A DNA stretch of 64,000 bases from assembly GCA_001599815.1 (NCBI GenBank), contig BCIA01000004.1:4924082-4988081 (forward strand). Direction: 5' to 3'. Shown here one piece after another: positions 1 through 11,322 of the stretch (position 1 is its first letter; each line of letters opens with the position of its first letter). The translations under genes were made by a program, and so were the position numbers. The notes under the pieces are model-generated. The model made no database searches and was not told the DNA's origin. It worked only from the letters and a program-made list of their open reading frames with translations. This DNA comes from Furcasterigmium furcatum (taxonomy: Eukaryota > Ascomycota > Sordariomycetes > Glomerellales > Plectosphaerellaceae).

Positions 1-661
1 AGTTGTCCAGTCCGCGAGTGGACAGAGCTTCCCAGAGCGTGCCAACATTGGGATCACGCCTTTCTTCTGGGAAGTCGGCACTGTCAAATGTCAGTTACTG
101 GTTCCTCTTGTGGGAGGTGTTTACTTACGTGTGTGTGCCGGTGACGCCGGCAATGGCTGTCTCCTCGAGAGGAGCGAGGCGCCACTTGAGTACGTCGGGC
201 CCGACACAGAAGGTATCATCATCCACCATGGCCAGCACCTTGCCTGTAGCTGCTCTGATACCACAGATCTGCTGGGTGCGGTGGTTGGCCTCATCAACTG
301 TCAGGATCCTGATCTTGTGCTGATCCCGAGCGACCTTGGCGACGTGATCCTCGACAGCAGGCACATCTCGGGGAACCGTGACGATGATGATCTCTTTCGG
401 CTTGTTACCAAGCCACGAGTTCAGACATCGTGCAAAGTCCGGGTCTGGGTGGACAGTGGCCAGGACTATGCTGACATCCTCGGTCGAGAATGTCGGGGTG
501 TCCCGGGGTATGATTGCCCGGACACGGGAGCTGTGGCGAGCAGCACGCCTGCGCTCAGATAGCTCCCAAAGGCTGAATAGTAACAGATCAGTACTGGTTC
601 TTGAGGTATTCGAGATTTGGAGACGAGCTTACCCGAAGCCGAGCAATAAGTATGCAGCCAT
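1..661 (-). CDS. Glycosyltransferase family 2 (polysaccharide synthase-like), 5' part, runs off left edge
   Basis: Membrane-bound processive glycosyltransferase of the fungal Cps1/hyaluronan-synthase-like GT2 group, judged from family resemblance. Three exons fit: 661-633, 572-129 and 80-1, with introns 573-632 and 81-128 (both GT-AG). The start at 661 gives a hydrophobic N-terminus (MAAYLLLGFGLWEL) followed by a basic ERRRAARHSSR stretch, as expected of a type II membrane enzyme. The second exon has the GT-A Rossmann beginning (VSIVLATVHPDPDF, then KEIIIVTVPRD) and the metal-binding AMVDDDT motif. The third exon continues into a WEALSTRGLDN segment. The catalytic ED and QxxRW motifs and the C-terminal membrane helices lie outside the window. 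It is divergent from the AAA ATPase gene to its right. Family is fairly sure; polymer product is unknown. Confidence 0.8.
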
Positions 662-1814
662 TGTGTAGCAAGCTGGTCTGCAAACACGCCAGGTCGTGAA
701 AATGTCAAACTTGAGCGTGTAAAGGCCTAGCTAGGGAGCGAGAGAGCAAACCATAGCTGGCAGTCGATTTTGATGGCTGCAGTGAGCTGTCGTGGAAAGG
801 AAACCTGGCGAAACAAGAAGACCTCTATAAACAGAAATCCGAGAGGAAAATGCTGGCAGTCCGCGCCCGCCTGTTCTGTGAATTCGATCTGGGTTTTCAG
901 CCACAATGCTATTTTAGAGAGAGAATAAGTAAGAAAGTTCATATTCGCAAGACGTATCAGCGCCTCACAACGGAGTCACTCATCGTGGAACTCAACGTAA
1001 ATCCCCAACGGCCGCCACCACCACGTGGAGGGCGTCGAGCTTTGAAAAGCTCAAGGTGTTCCGTCTTGTGAAAACAATGCCAAATTGAAGCTCCAACTCA
1101 CTGCACAAGGCTGCATTATATCTGTTTCTCTAATATTCAGGTACAAGAGGGCCTAAGTGGGTTCCATTACGAATGAACCATAAGTGAGGAACATATGCTC
1201 TGTCAAGTGACTCAAGTTGCCTGCGTAAATGAAAAACGGAAGCTCAATCACTCATTGGTGACGTCCACATAGAATCCCTCACTTCATGGGCCGTGCTTGA
1301 GCTACTGGAAACTGACTTAGAGAGTCAATAGCGGATTTGACCGTTATAACTTGACTTCTATAGTAACTTGGGGGTTATGTCGACGAGAAACTAAGCTGTC
1401 GATGCTAGCGCCAATCCAGCGAGGCTTCCACTGAGATTTGGTTCATCCTGAACATCTCTCTCTGATTCTCTGGGGCCCTCCTTCACACCACTTTCTCTCG
1501 AGCCAAGTCTTGACGCTCTGTCAGCACCAGCCAAGCCGGCCACAGCTGCCACGGCTCGTCGCACAATGGGATGCATTTGGGGCTGTGCTATTGTTTGGGC
1601 GGCACGGACTGCATTGGCGAATCAGGGCCCCAGAAGCTGTCACTGCGCATGGGGAGTCCGGGGGAGCTCACCCCTGTTCATCGTTCGAGCTTCCCCTCTC
1701 GTCTCCCAACCTCGTGTCACCTCCAGGCAACAGCATTTCGGCGGTTGTCTTAAGCTGCCTGATCGGCCTGTCGCCTCAAGTTGTCCGTCCAAGTAACCCA
1801 ATTGACCCATCACG
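662..1814. other. Intergenic, divergent promoter region
   Basis: No gene supported over 1.15 kb. It separates the leftward glycosyltransferase from the rightward AAA ATPase and must hold both promoters. Short open frames here are unsupported by codon use or family resemblance. Confidence 0.6.
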
Positions 1815-3464
1815 ATGTATGCCGGCAAGCCGACCCAGATGCCAGGCCGCGAGCAGGCCATGCCCCATCGCCCGGCGCTCTGCGGGACCATGAAATACGC
1901 CCAGCATCCCTCCCTTCGCAGTGGATTGCGCCCAAGGGATCAGATGTTCCAGGTCCGGGAGCCCATCGCTGCCGAGGCTCCGGCTCCGGCTCAAGCATCC
2001 CAGACGACACCAAACCAGGAGGCCAGCAAAGATGCCGGCGGCATCGGGCCCGTGTACTTCAAGCACTCCAGCGCTAAGCGTGTCAACACCGACGCCGTCA
2101 TCACCCAGGCGCTCAAGAAGGAGTATCCCAACCTAGAGCTCGTCGTGGTCGCGGGAGGCTCCGACCTCCTGGCTTTCGCCGCCGCCGGCAATGCCACGGC
2201 GACGCCCGTCGAGGACAACAGCGACGCCCCCTCGCTTCTCAAATGGACCGGGTACTTCCCTCCCGCCCGCCGCATCGGCGGCGACAGGGGCTCCCTCGCC
2301 GAAGAGGTCCTCTACGGCAAGTTCATATACCAGTGGGCCGACGAGGAGTTCATCGTCTACCTCGTCGACGGCCGCGACGGCACCATGGGCTATCCCATAC
2401 TCAGGAACTACTACATCCTCACCCCCAGCAGGCACAAGGCCGACGACCTCATCCTGGCGGCCGGCTCCTGGGAGAGCGACCTGCACGACGAGGTCTGGGT
2501 CTTCGACCAGGGCATGTTCTTCAAGGACAGGGAGCTGTGGCAGAGCGCCCAGAAGTCGGAATGGGGCGATGTCATCCTCGACGAGGACATGAAGAAGTCC
2601 CTCATCGACGACCACCTCTCCTTCTTCGAGTCCAAGGACACATACACCAAGCTCGGCGTGCCCTGGAAGCGAGGCCTCATCTACCATGGCCCTCCCGGCA
2701 ACGGGAAGACCATCTCCATCAAGGCGACGATGCACATGCTCGCCGACCGGAAGCCTACCATTCCCACCATCTACGTGCGCACGCTGGAGTCGTGGATGGG
2801 GCCCGAGTACTCCATCCACATGATCTTCGAGAAGGCGAGGGAGTTCGCGCCCTGCTACCTGGTCCTGGAGGACATTGACACTCTCATCGACCCCAGCACC
2901 AGGAGCTACTTCCTGAACGAGGTCGATGGCCTGAAGCAGAACGACGGCATCTTCATCATCGCCAGCACGAACCATCTCGACCGCCTCGACCCCGGCATCT
3001 CGGTATGTTTCTTGACCCGGAAAAGGGACACGCGAAGGAATGTTGAGTACTAACGGTCGCAGAAACGCCCATCCCGCTTCGACAGGAAGTACTTCTTCCC
3101 CGACCCGAGCGTCGACCAGCGAGAAGCGTACTGCCGCTACTGGCAGAAGAAGCTCAAGAGCAACGAAGACATCGAGTTCCCCGACAAGCTGTGCCGGGCG
3201 ATCGCCGAGATCACGGACAAATTCAGCTTCGCGTACATCCAGGAGGCGTTCGTCGCGACCCTGCTGGCCATTGCCCGTCGCAGAGGGACCAAGCGCACGA
3301 GCGGCAGCTCGGCGGATGCGTGGATCCTCGTCAGCGACGACGAGGAGGCGGAGAATAGCGTCGGCGGCGGCGGCGATGAGCTCGAGAAGCTCGTCCTCTG
3401 GGTCGAGATGAAGAAACAGGTCAAGATTCTCCGCGAAGGCATGGAGGAGGAGGAGGAACCTTGA
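1815..3464 (+). CDS. BCS1-type AAA ATPase, lacking an obvious membrane anchor
   Basis: AAA+ ATPase resembling the mitochondrial chaperone BCS1 family, about 529 residues. Exons 1815-3002 and 3063-3464; intron 3003-3062 is GT-AG and restores frame exactly. The Walker A motif GPPGNGKT lies at about residues 292-299, Walker B (YLVLEDIDTL) at about 347-356, and sensor 1 (IIASTNHLDRLDPGI) follows; the second exon starts KRPSRFDRKYFFPDP, the conserved region after the arginine-finger segment. The first 75 residues are Pro/Ala-rich and low in order. No N-terminal transmembrane helix of true Bcs1 is visible, so this is more likely one of the many fungal soluble BCS1-like ATPases of unknown substrate. 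The C-terminus is acidic, ending in five Glu and a Pro. ATPase identity is secure; cellular role is not. Confidence 0.88.
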
Positions 3465-4312
3465 GGGGCTTCATACATACATTTGTCACAATTTCTCACA
3501 TGGGAATCGCGGTCCCTCTAATCATCCTATTCGAAGACAAACAATGAGCGAGGGAGCACGGGCACAGGCACAACAACCGGGCGCAGTGTTACGAGGCAGG
3601 CGAGACACGAGCACATGGGCAATAAGAAACATCATCTGCTATTTCGGAATGTTGATCCGCTCACCGACCAACGCAGCGCTCGTGACACCTGCGCAGGCAG
3701 CGCAGCAATCTCCACGGCATGCCGATCTTGCCAGCTGGAGTGGTCTGGAGGGGCCGTGTGTCTGAGACCATCCCGCCCTACCGTCGTCCCTGCAGCCAGA
3801 TATTGGTCGCCCGGCTCCAAAAGATTGGGGGCATGATGACATGGCACGGTAAATACGGGGTATATTCTGACTGCCGATCATGGAGGAGGCATCGCTACAC
3901 ACTAACGGCAGCGATCCATCTGAGGGGGAACGACTGCTGGAACTGACCGAAGGTGAAGACCACGAAGTGAGGACTTACAGCGAAGCCGGAGGATCGAGCC
4001 CAGACTTCTGGGAATGGGCTGGATCGCGCCCCGCGTTCAGGCTTCGGAGCAATTTTCATGATTCAGACCCGTGTCTCGGCATGAAGATGCCAGGAACCGA
4101 TCCTGATAGCCGGGGAGCGCAAGGCACATGTCCGTCGCGATCAACACACAAGACACCGTCGATCAGCGATAGCTTGCGCCTGGTTGGTCAAGGGATACTA
4201 ATAATAAGAGGAGAGGACAGTCCTTGAAAACCCCCTCCCGCCGGCTGCTGTTCTGACTTGACTCCTCCCACATACGTTGAAACGACAGCCATCTCTCGTT
4301 CTTTCAGGAATC
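3465..4312. other. Intergenic
   Basis: No gene supported. Contains the 3' end of the AAA ATPase gene and the promoter of the tyrosinase gene, whose 5' leader (about 4250-4312) is pyrimidine-rich as usual in these fungi. Confidence 0.6.
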
Positions 4313-5625
4313 ATGACTGTCTCCGTTGTTCGCCTGCTGTTCGCAGCTCTCACCGTCGGGTCATCCTTGGCCTCGCCACTCACGAAGCGTCAGGGATCCT
4401 GTTCATCGCCGAGGCAGCGGCGCGCCTGGTGAGTTGACCGGACCAAATACTCATGACGTCGATGTTCTGACGTGAAGATCATGTAGGCACACTCTCAATG
4501 ACGACGAGAAGAGGGCGTACATCGACGCGGAGCGGTGCTTGATGTCGCGAGAAGCCACCCTCGGTCTCTACGGTGCCAGGACCAAGTTCGACGAGCTCCA
4601 AAGCACCCATGTCATCCAGGCCGGGGGCACTCATCAAGTCGTAAGCACCCTCTGCCTCGAGTCTCGAGTCATTGAATCAAGCTGACCTCCTCAGGGCGCA
4701 TTCCTCCCCTTCCACAGACTCATTCTCCATGCCCACGAGCAACTCCTCGAGTCCGAGTGCGGCTACACCGGAGGCCAGCCGTGAGTTTGGCTACCTGAAC
4801 TTCTGAGCATCGACATCCCACTCACACTCCTCATATAGGTACTGGCAGGAACAGCTCGACTCCGGCAACTTCGCAGGCTCCATTGTCCTCGACCCCCAGA
4901 CAGGATTCGGCGGCAACGGCCGCGAGGGCGATAACTGCCTCAGCGACGGCCCGTTCGCCGACTACAGGAACCAGATCGGCATCGGCTACCAGCTGGAAGA
5001 CCAGTGCATCAGGCGCAGCTTCAACAAGACGGCCAGCTCGTTCACGGCCCAGAACTTCGTCGACGTGTGCCTCGAAACCGGGGACTACCTGAACGCCTGG
5101 ACCTGCATCGAGGGCTGGCCTCACTACGGCGGCCACGAAGGCATCGGTGAACAGGTAAGCCCCTTGCTCGGCTGAACCAGCCCCGGAACTGTTGCTGACG
5201 ACACGTCTTCAGATGGGCAACCCAATCTCCAGCTCCGGTGACCCGATCTTCTACCTCCACCACGCGTGGCTCGACAAGATCTGGTGGGACTGGCAGAGCC
5301 GCGACCTGCCCGCCCGCCTAAGCGAGATGGCCGGGGAGAACAGACAGCGCGGCGAATTCGAGGGGCAGGAGCCCTGCGGCGGCGTCGAGATGTTCGGTCC
5401 CCGGCCGCCTGAGATCCCGTATGTTTACCCCTTGAGAGGCGACGAGGTCCAGAAGACCGAGACTGACTTGTGCACAGCGAACCGGAAGTCATCGGCGATG
5501 ACGGCGGGTGCGCGACTACCCTGAATCATCTGCTGGACATGAAGGGCCTCATTCCCAACAGGGTAGTCGGCGAGGTCATGGACATCCGGGGTGAACTCTT
5601 GTGCTACGAGTACGTGGAGTCATGA
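4313..5625 (+). CDS. Secreted tyrosinase-domain protein (type-3 copper oxidase)
   Basis: Copper-dependent polyphenol oxidase/tyrosinase-domain protein, about 341 residues, likely oxidising phenols outside the cell. Six exons keep frame: 4313-4428, 4487-4640, 4695-4780, 4839-5154, 5213-5418, 5478-5625; all five introns are GT-AG. A signal peptide (about 21 residues ending SLAS) is followed by a KR dipeptide that could be a Kex2 site. The CuA site is seen as THQV (His88), then FLPFHRLILHAHEQ (His97, His102/104) with the ECGYTGGQPYW signature. CuB is seen as HYGGHEGIGEQ (His214/218) and DPIFYLHHAWLDKIWWDWQ (His240/241). It lacks the long C-terminal extension of latent fungal tyrosinases, so it belongs to the short secreted group. 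Convergent with the C2H2-type gene downstream. Substrate is unknown. Confidence 0.92.
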
Positions 5626-6093
5626 TCGGGCTGGCATGGGTCGAGACGATGCCCCGAGCCGCACGGGCCTGCCTGTGGGTGAACAAATTACTCCGAGGTG
5701 TCTCTCTTCAACGTTTCTCTTTTTACCATATAATCATTCTTGTACATAACTTGACACACCTGTCTTATAATAGTAATGCTGGAGTTGTTTGATGATGAAA
5801 AGTCTCCTCGTGTTGGATATGTTGCCTCAGGGCAGTGACTGACCACGGCTGTGACGACTGATCATACAGCTGACTGGGCTTTCACCAACATGGACAATTC
5901 TGAATTCGCTAAGGCTTCGTTCGGATGTATCGGCAAGCAGCCTCCCTTCCACTTCGCCTCCCTTTCAATTGACCTCCCTTCAGCTAGACCTCCCTTCTGC
6001 TTCTGCTTGGCTCTCTTCGACTTGGCCTCTCTTCCACTCGGCCTCTCTTCCACTTGATCTTTCTTCCACTGAGCCCGCCTTCTATTCAGCCTC
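5626..6093. other. Convergent intergenic with pyrimidine-rich 12-nt quasi-repeat
   Basis: Lies between the 3' ends of the tyrosinase and C2H2-type genes. From about 5930 to 6085 the plus strand is a run of imperfect units around GGCCTCTCTTCCACT (minus strand AGTGGAAGAGAGGCC). No gene seen. Confidence 0.7.
5930..6085. repeat. Imperfect polypyrimidine/polypurine minisatellite
   Basis: About a dozen imperfect units of roughly 12-18 nt, best preserved at 6015-6060 (CTTGGCCTCTCTTCCACTCG type). A shorter stretch with the same core lies in the opposite orientation at 12718-12776. It falls in the 3' flank of the C2H2-type gene. Confidence 0.7.
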
Positions 6094-9000
6094 CTATTTT
6101 GTTACAGGCGCCTTGGAATCTGTCTGTTGTGGCCAGTCTTCCGGTAGAAACGGGGTGTTGCCAAAGCTGAGATCCTGATCCGAGCTCCCCATCCCAGTGA
6201 GAAGAAACGAAAGGTCCGAAAACTCGTTCATATCCGCCATTCCCTGCGTGCCGTCGCCCTGGCTGAAAGAAGGCCCAGACGAGCCCTGACCTGCGGCGCC
6301 CATCGGCGAGGCTGCTTGCGCAGAGGGGATCTGGCTCGGCACCTCGTTGGGCAACAGGCTGGGCAGCACCACGTCAAAAGCGTCCCATACTGCCTGAACG
6401 ACGATTTGAGAGAGCTCTCTTTGGGCGTTGGGGCCTGAATCGCCAAGGTTTGACCTTCGAATCCCCGTGAGGATATCGCTGATGATGCGGTCTGGGAGTT
6501 CGCGCCTTAGGAAGTCTCGATATCTTTCACGGTCTCTCGGACTGATAACGTTCTCGATACAAGATAGATCGTAATCTACAACGTTAGATGGGGCTTTTGG
6601 TGGCGTTCTTTGGCAGAACTCACATGGTGAAGGGCATTCGATGCCTGGGAAGAGGATATTCCACATTCTCTCCCACCGCTGAGGCTCTTCCTTAACGGAT
6701 TTCAAGTCTTTTCGAGACCTCAACTTCTCCTTTGTGACCTCGTCGATTCCTCGGAAACCGGGATGGTCCTCCTTGAGCTCGCAGGGTATCTTCAACCGGC
6801 TATGGGGTCCAAGCTCCTGCAGTGTCTTGAAGACCGTGAAGCATCGTTTGCAGTGGATTGGCTGTTGGTGAATCCTGTAGAGATGCTCCCTAGAAGAGAC
6901 CGTCAGCTTTCAGACTCAATAAACATGAATGGAATGATTGGGCAGACTTACTTTGTCCTGTGAACGCTCGGAAAGCCCGCCTGGCATGCCGGAATGGCAT
7001 GTTCAGGGTAGCGCTTCGCCCAGGGGCACGCAAGTCTCGGGATTTGCTCCTTCGGGGCCCTCCTGGAAGACTCCCCGCTTACTCGTGGACGTTTGTCCTG
7101 ATCGTCGTCTTCGCGTCCTCCGGCGCCGTCTCCGTTGCCCGGTCCCAATGCTCTCTTTGAGTTTGGCGAATTCGCATTGCCGGAGCTGCTGGCCCATCCG
7201 CCGGAGTCGTTGTTGCTGCTGTTGTTGTTGCCAGGGGCTTGATCAGATCCAGGCGCCTCTTGGGACTCTTCGCCGTAACCCCGCGCGCTCTGGATCCAAG
7301 CTGCCACTCTAGACAGAACGAGCAGCCTAATTCTATCCTTGAGAGCCATTGTAACGCGCAGGAGGCGAGGGTCCAGGGCAGTGGCGACGAATGCCTCGAC
7401 CAGCGACTCGTCAGTTTCCTCGGTCGTAACCGAGTCGTCATCCTCGTCCTCAGAGTCACTGATCTCAACGTCGACCTCGATGGGATCTGCGACGGACGTT
7501 GCTGGAGTGACTTGAACCTGAACTTGAGACTCATGCGGGCTGGCCTCGCGGTCGAAGCGACTTTCTACGGCCGACCTCGAGCCGCCGCTCGGCGTCAATG
7601 AAGCCTGAGAGACGATACGGACCAGGTTCTCGCCGGGCCGGGGAGCACTCGAAGGCATTGTTGGGGACATTGCAAGTTTGGGGGAGAGTCCGGGATCAGA
7701 GTATCCCTCGCTGATGGTGCTCAGACTTGGTCGTCTCTCGGTGGTCGAGTTATTGGCCGTGATATCTTCCGGTTGCCTAGAGTTTGGTGGCTGTAGTTGC
7801 GACGCGTCAGGGCCAGAAGACGAGGCAGCATCATTAATAGGCTGTGCTTGAACGGATGCGCGGCGAATCACAAGCCGAATCCGACGAGCATTCGCATCAG
7901 AAGCCTGACTTGACGACGACTGATGAGGCGACAGGCCAGGATTGAGGTCGATATCGCAAATCTCCGAATCAGGTCTTTCTGGTGGCGGCCCGGCGTCACA
8001 CAGTTTCAGCCGTGCCATGTCGCGGGACATCTCCTTGTCCTTGTCTGAGAGCTCTGACGGCTCAGCGACCTGGCAGGCTGTGATGTCGACTGGCTCGTAC
8101 ACCAGGGCCGTTGTACTACTATTCACTGGGCCTGCCGAGATGGTTTCCGCAGCAAGGACCCAATCGTCCCCCAGCGGGAACTCAACGGGATCCGCTCCCT
8201 GGGTGTCCCATAGCAAGATCGGATCCAGAGGATTGTTCAAGGAGCACGATGAAGACATGGCTTTCTTGGCCAGCGCCTGGCGTGCTGTCAGCTGGCTGAC
8301 CGCTCGGCTAGGGGAATCATAAGCGCTGGGCGCCGTTGAGACAGTGGACTGGGGACGGCTGAAGGTGTCAGCAAAGACGTCAGTCGCTGAGAGGCTGTCG
8401 TCTGAGAGCCTCCTTTCAGATAGATCAACAGTAGAGGCGCGTCCCACGGAGGACTGGGTTGACTGTCTGACGGGTTCCTTGACTGTGACGGTCTGCTGCT
8501 CCGCTGGAGGTTCGGGCGGTGGGCTGGTAAGATCAACAGGCCGTTGCTGCTGTTTTCCTGTCAGAGTCATCTTCTTCGGTGTGATTTGGATACGTACCTC
8601 TGCTTCTTGTGTCTCCGATGCGACCACCAGGGTGCAGCCTGGGTCTTGCGCAGGAAGTCCTTCGACGGGAGATGGCGGGGGGACACGCCCGGCAGCAGTG
8701 TTGTCGAACTGGCTGCCCAGATTCGACAACTCGGGGGAATCCGACGATTCGGTGGGAGCAGCAGTCTTCTGAAGCAAGAAGAGCCGTTTCGTCCACTCGG
8801 GCAACCGAAGGTCAACCCCTTTGGCGTCGTCGGCGACATCATCCTTGCGCTTCGTCCGTTTGCGCGCGTCATCGGGCTCCAGCGTCGATGATCTCTTCAT
8901 ACCAGGCTGGCTTTGCGTGAGTGATGTAGGGTCAAGCAACTTGAACAGCTTCGCGAGGTCTTCATGAAGCGTCTTTGGGACCAGGTCCGAGTGTGCTGGG

Positions 9001-9263
9001 GGGTCTGGTTTGAGGGGCGTCGCCCATGAGCCTGATGACTGCGTCGAACGCGGAGAGACCTTCTCTTGTTGAAGCCGTCGCTGTCTTTGAATGGGCGCGC
9101 TGGCTTTGGCCTTGATTCTGTCTATGTAGGTTTTTCCTCGATCCGACAGCGAGGAAATCTTTGCTCGAATCTGTTGCCGAGGGAGACCACCAGATCTGCC
9201 ACGATGGCGCTGGGCGGCGGGCGGGCACTTTTGTGCCCAAGAGGCTGACGGCACGGGCTCCAT
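6094..9263 (-). CDS. Large C2H2-type zinc-finger-like regulator with long disordered N-terminus
   Basis: Putative nuclear protein of about 1035 residues in the common fungal family with a diverged zinc module. Exons 9263-6952 and 6889-6094; intron 6890-6951 is GT-AG. The frame is open upstream to 9311, but the first ATG in it is at 9263. Residues 1-700 are Ser/Thr/Pro-rich and look disordered, with an acidic SDSEDEDDDS run before a short helical block. The zinc module spans the intron: CPWAKRYPEHAIPACQ, then VHRTKEHLYRIHQQ and IHCKRCFTVFKTLQELGPH, giving Cys and His ligands in the family's unusual order. After it comes KEEPQRWERMWNILFPG, also typical. The C-terminus is low in complexity (EFSDLSFLLTGMG). 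Function is unknown. The pogo element upstream begins only 200 bp from the start codon. Confidence 0.85.
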
Positions 9264-9463
9264 GGCGGCGGCGCCGATTGACTCCTCGGCCGTCTCGTGC
9301 GAGGCAGGCAATCCGTTCGTTAGAGCCTTATTCTAGTCCTCGAGGTACACGCTGGCAGCTGGGCCGAGGTGAAGTGGAGTGGACAAAGAATCAGCTGGTT
9401 TGTCGGGCGTGGAAGCCTACCGGTAGAAGAAAAGGGCACTGGGAATTCAAGTTGGAAGACATA

Positions 9464-9513
9464 ACGTCCCACACCCATTACCTGGCCACCCCCCTCACCT
9501 GGCCACCCCAAAA
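9464..9513 (+). repeat. Left terminal inverted repeat of the pogo element
   Basis: About 50 bp, partner of 11271-11320. It contains a 13-bp direct repeat, ACCTGGCCACCCC, at 9480-9492 and 9497-9509, a probable doubled transposase binding site. Confidence 0.93.
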
Positions 9514-9561
9514 AAACGTCACCAGAATCGCGACACCAACTTCAAGATCAATTAAAACTGG

Positions 9562-11169
9562 CTACGCTGCAACTGTGATACAGNCCTCTGGGCCACAGGG
9601 TATTTCATCGTCGCTGGATCCATCTATCTGATCTATTTTATCGCCAGCCTCAATCTGGGCCCTATGGATAGCGTTGATGTCGGCGAACTTCGAATTGGGG
9701 CTGATCTGGACCTTCTTCTTTTTCCTAGGCCTGGCTGCTTCCAACTGGGCCTCTAGGATCTAGATCTTCTGTTGCGAGGTTGNAAGGGCGTAGTCCTTCN
9801 CGTTAAATCCCTTTTGGACCTTTCTGAATAGTAGGCGTTACGTACTGGTAGGTTGATCCAGCTGGCTATATAGGCGTAGCTGGCCCTGGAGATCAGCTGC
9901 CTTCCTAGGCGTCGACCAAGCTACTACAGACCCAGCTATATCCCAGTTTTCGATAGCTCTAGATCCAACAGCTCTATCCAGGATACTATTAACTATGCTG
10001 CTAGCCCCGTTACTGTTATCTAGGAGTAGAGGGCTCAGGAGGGGCTTGGCCAGGGATACTAGCCATAGACCTGTCGATTTCCATCCACTCCTAATGTTCT
10101 AGTCTGAACAGGCAGTCTCGCGAGCCTTCCGATAACAGGATAGAAAGTTCCGTTTGCCCACAACTGTTGAATCGTTCCAGGTCTCCAGGGATCCCAGCTC
10201 CTTCTTATAGGCTGCCTTCAAGGGTCCAAAGACAGACTGATCAAGAGGTTGAAGGACGTGGGACGTATGGGGAGGCAGGAAAACCAGTTGGATATTGTTG
10301 CTGTAGCAGAGATACATAAATTCTGTTGTCTCGTGACTGCCATGCCCATCTAGGATCAACAGCCTGGGCTGGGATGGATCTGTTGGTTGGGTAGCTGGGA
10401 TGAAGACCTCTTGCAACCAATAGATAGNTGTTGAATCGCTGGTCCAGCCGTTATCTGTTGCCGTGAACTTCCATTGGGTATAGTGAACCAGATCCAGAGG
10501 GAACCACTGCTGTTGGACTGTCTTGCCCTTGAAGATAACCAAGGGTGGGAGCAGGGATCCTTTTGCACTAATACACTCGAAGATAGACGTCCAGGCTCTG
10601 GATCCTGGCTGCTTTTTCCGGAGAGCCTGGCTCCCAGAGGATCCCAGGACCAGACCGTTGGCCCCTCGACCCTCTAGGATACCCGTCTCATCCATATTGT
10701 ATCTGTTGGCTGGCTGGATAGCCTGGATCTCTGGGACGGCTAGACGTCGGAACCAAGTCCTGATAACGTCAGCTGAGGCTCCGTTGATACGCTGGGAATC
10801 GATAGGCCTGGCTCTATAGACCTTGATAGATGGGTTCCTCTTGAGGAAGGCTTGGAACCAGTTCTTCCCGATGCCCTGGGGGTCTCCTCGGAGGCGTAGT
10901 ATCCGGTCTGCGAAATCCCTGACTTGTTGATGGGTTGGGGGGAGCCCTAGGGCAGCCTGGATCCGGATCCATTCTGATAGCTGTTTTTCCTGGGTCGGGG
11001 ATAGCTTCTGCCGTTGGGTATGGGCAGTTTCCTTGGGTTGGACCCCATAGGCACGCGTTGAAAGGGTTGACCTAGGAATGCCCCACTCCAGGGAAGCCTT
11101 GCGGATAGATTGCCCATTTTCGATAGCTTCAAGAGCCTGGTCGACGTCATCTTCTGTATAGGTCTTCAT
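9562..11169 (-). pseudogene. Pogo/Fot1-type DDE transposase, interrupted by nonsense codons
   Basis: Starts at ATG 11169 and is open for 356 residues. N-terminal psq-type helix-turn-helix (DDVDQALEAIENGQSIRKAS) is followed by a CENP-B-type helix-turn-helix (residues about 50-110). The DDE catalytic core is visible: first Asp in YNMDETGI (residue 160), second in LILDGHGSH (274), third in HVLQPLDQSVFG (310). The reading frame stops at TAG 10096-10098 right after the third catalytic block. Beyond it the same frame continues with recognisable family sequence down to about 9562, broken again by TAA near 9845 and a TAG near 9760. The C-terminal basic tail (ARPRKKKKVQISPNSKF) is still readable. The truncated protein keeps the catalytic core but is unlikely to work fully. 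Confidence 0.92.
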
Positions 11170-11270
11170 AATTGATAGATCTAGAGCTGTAGAAAGTCTG
11201 GAAGAAATCTATCTAGGTTTCGTAAAGATATGAGCGATTTAGTTGGGGTGGTCAAAGAAGCGGTGTGGAG

Positions 11271-11320
11271 TTTTGGGGTGGCCAGGTAAGGGGGGTGGCC
11301 AGGTAATGGGTGTGGGACGT
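11271..11320 (-). repeat. Right terminal inverted repeat of the pogo element
   Basis: Reverse complement of the left repeat apart from one position (CTTACC here against CTCACC at the left end, a C-to-T change in CpA context). Followed by the TA target duplicate at 11321-11322. Confidence 0.93.
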
Positions 11321-11322
11321 TA

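Larger units (their letters stand above)
9464..11320 (-). mobile_element. Complete Fot1/pogo-type DNA transposon (Tc1-mariner superfamily), defective transposase
   Basis: A 1857-bp element with clear ends. Terminal inverted repeats of about 50 bp (9464-9513 and 11271-11320) match with a single difference, starting ACGTCCCACACCCATTACC. The element is flanked on both sides by TA (9462-9463 and 11321-11322), the target duplication of this superfamily. Length, TIR size and TA target all fit Fot1-like elements. The only gene is a pogo-type transposase on the minus strand, interrupted by stops, so the copy is non-autonomous but could be mobilised in trans. All four undetermined bases of the window (9584, 9783, 9800, 10428) lie inside it. 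Confidence 0.95.

Noticed and set aside
2133..2975. 280-residue minus-strand open frame opposite the AAA ATPase
   Set aside because: Antisense reading of a GC-rich exon; no family resemblance.
6948..7312. Plus-strand open frames inside the C2H2-type gene
   Set aside because: They are antisense shadows of a long exon with strong codon bias.
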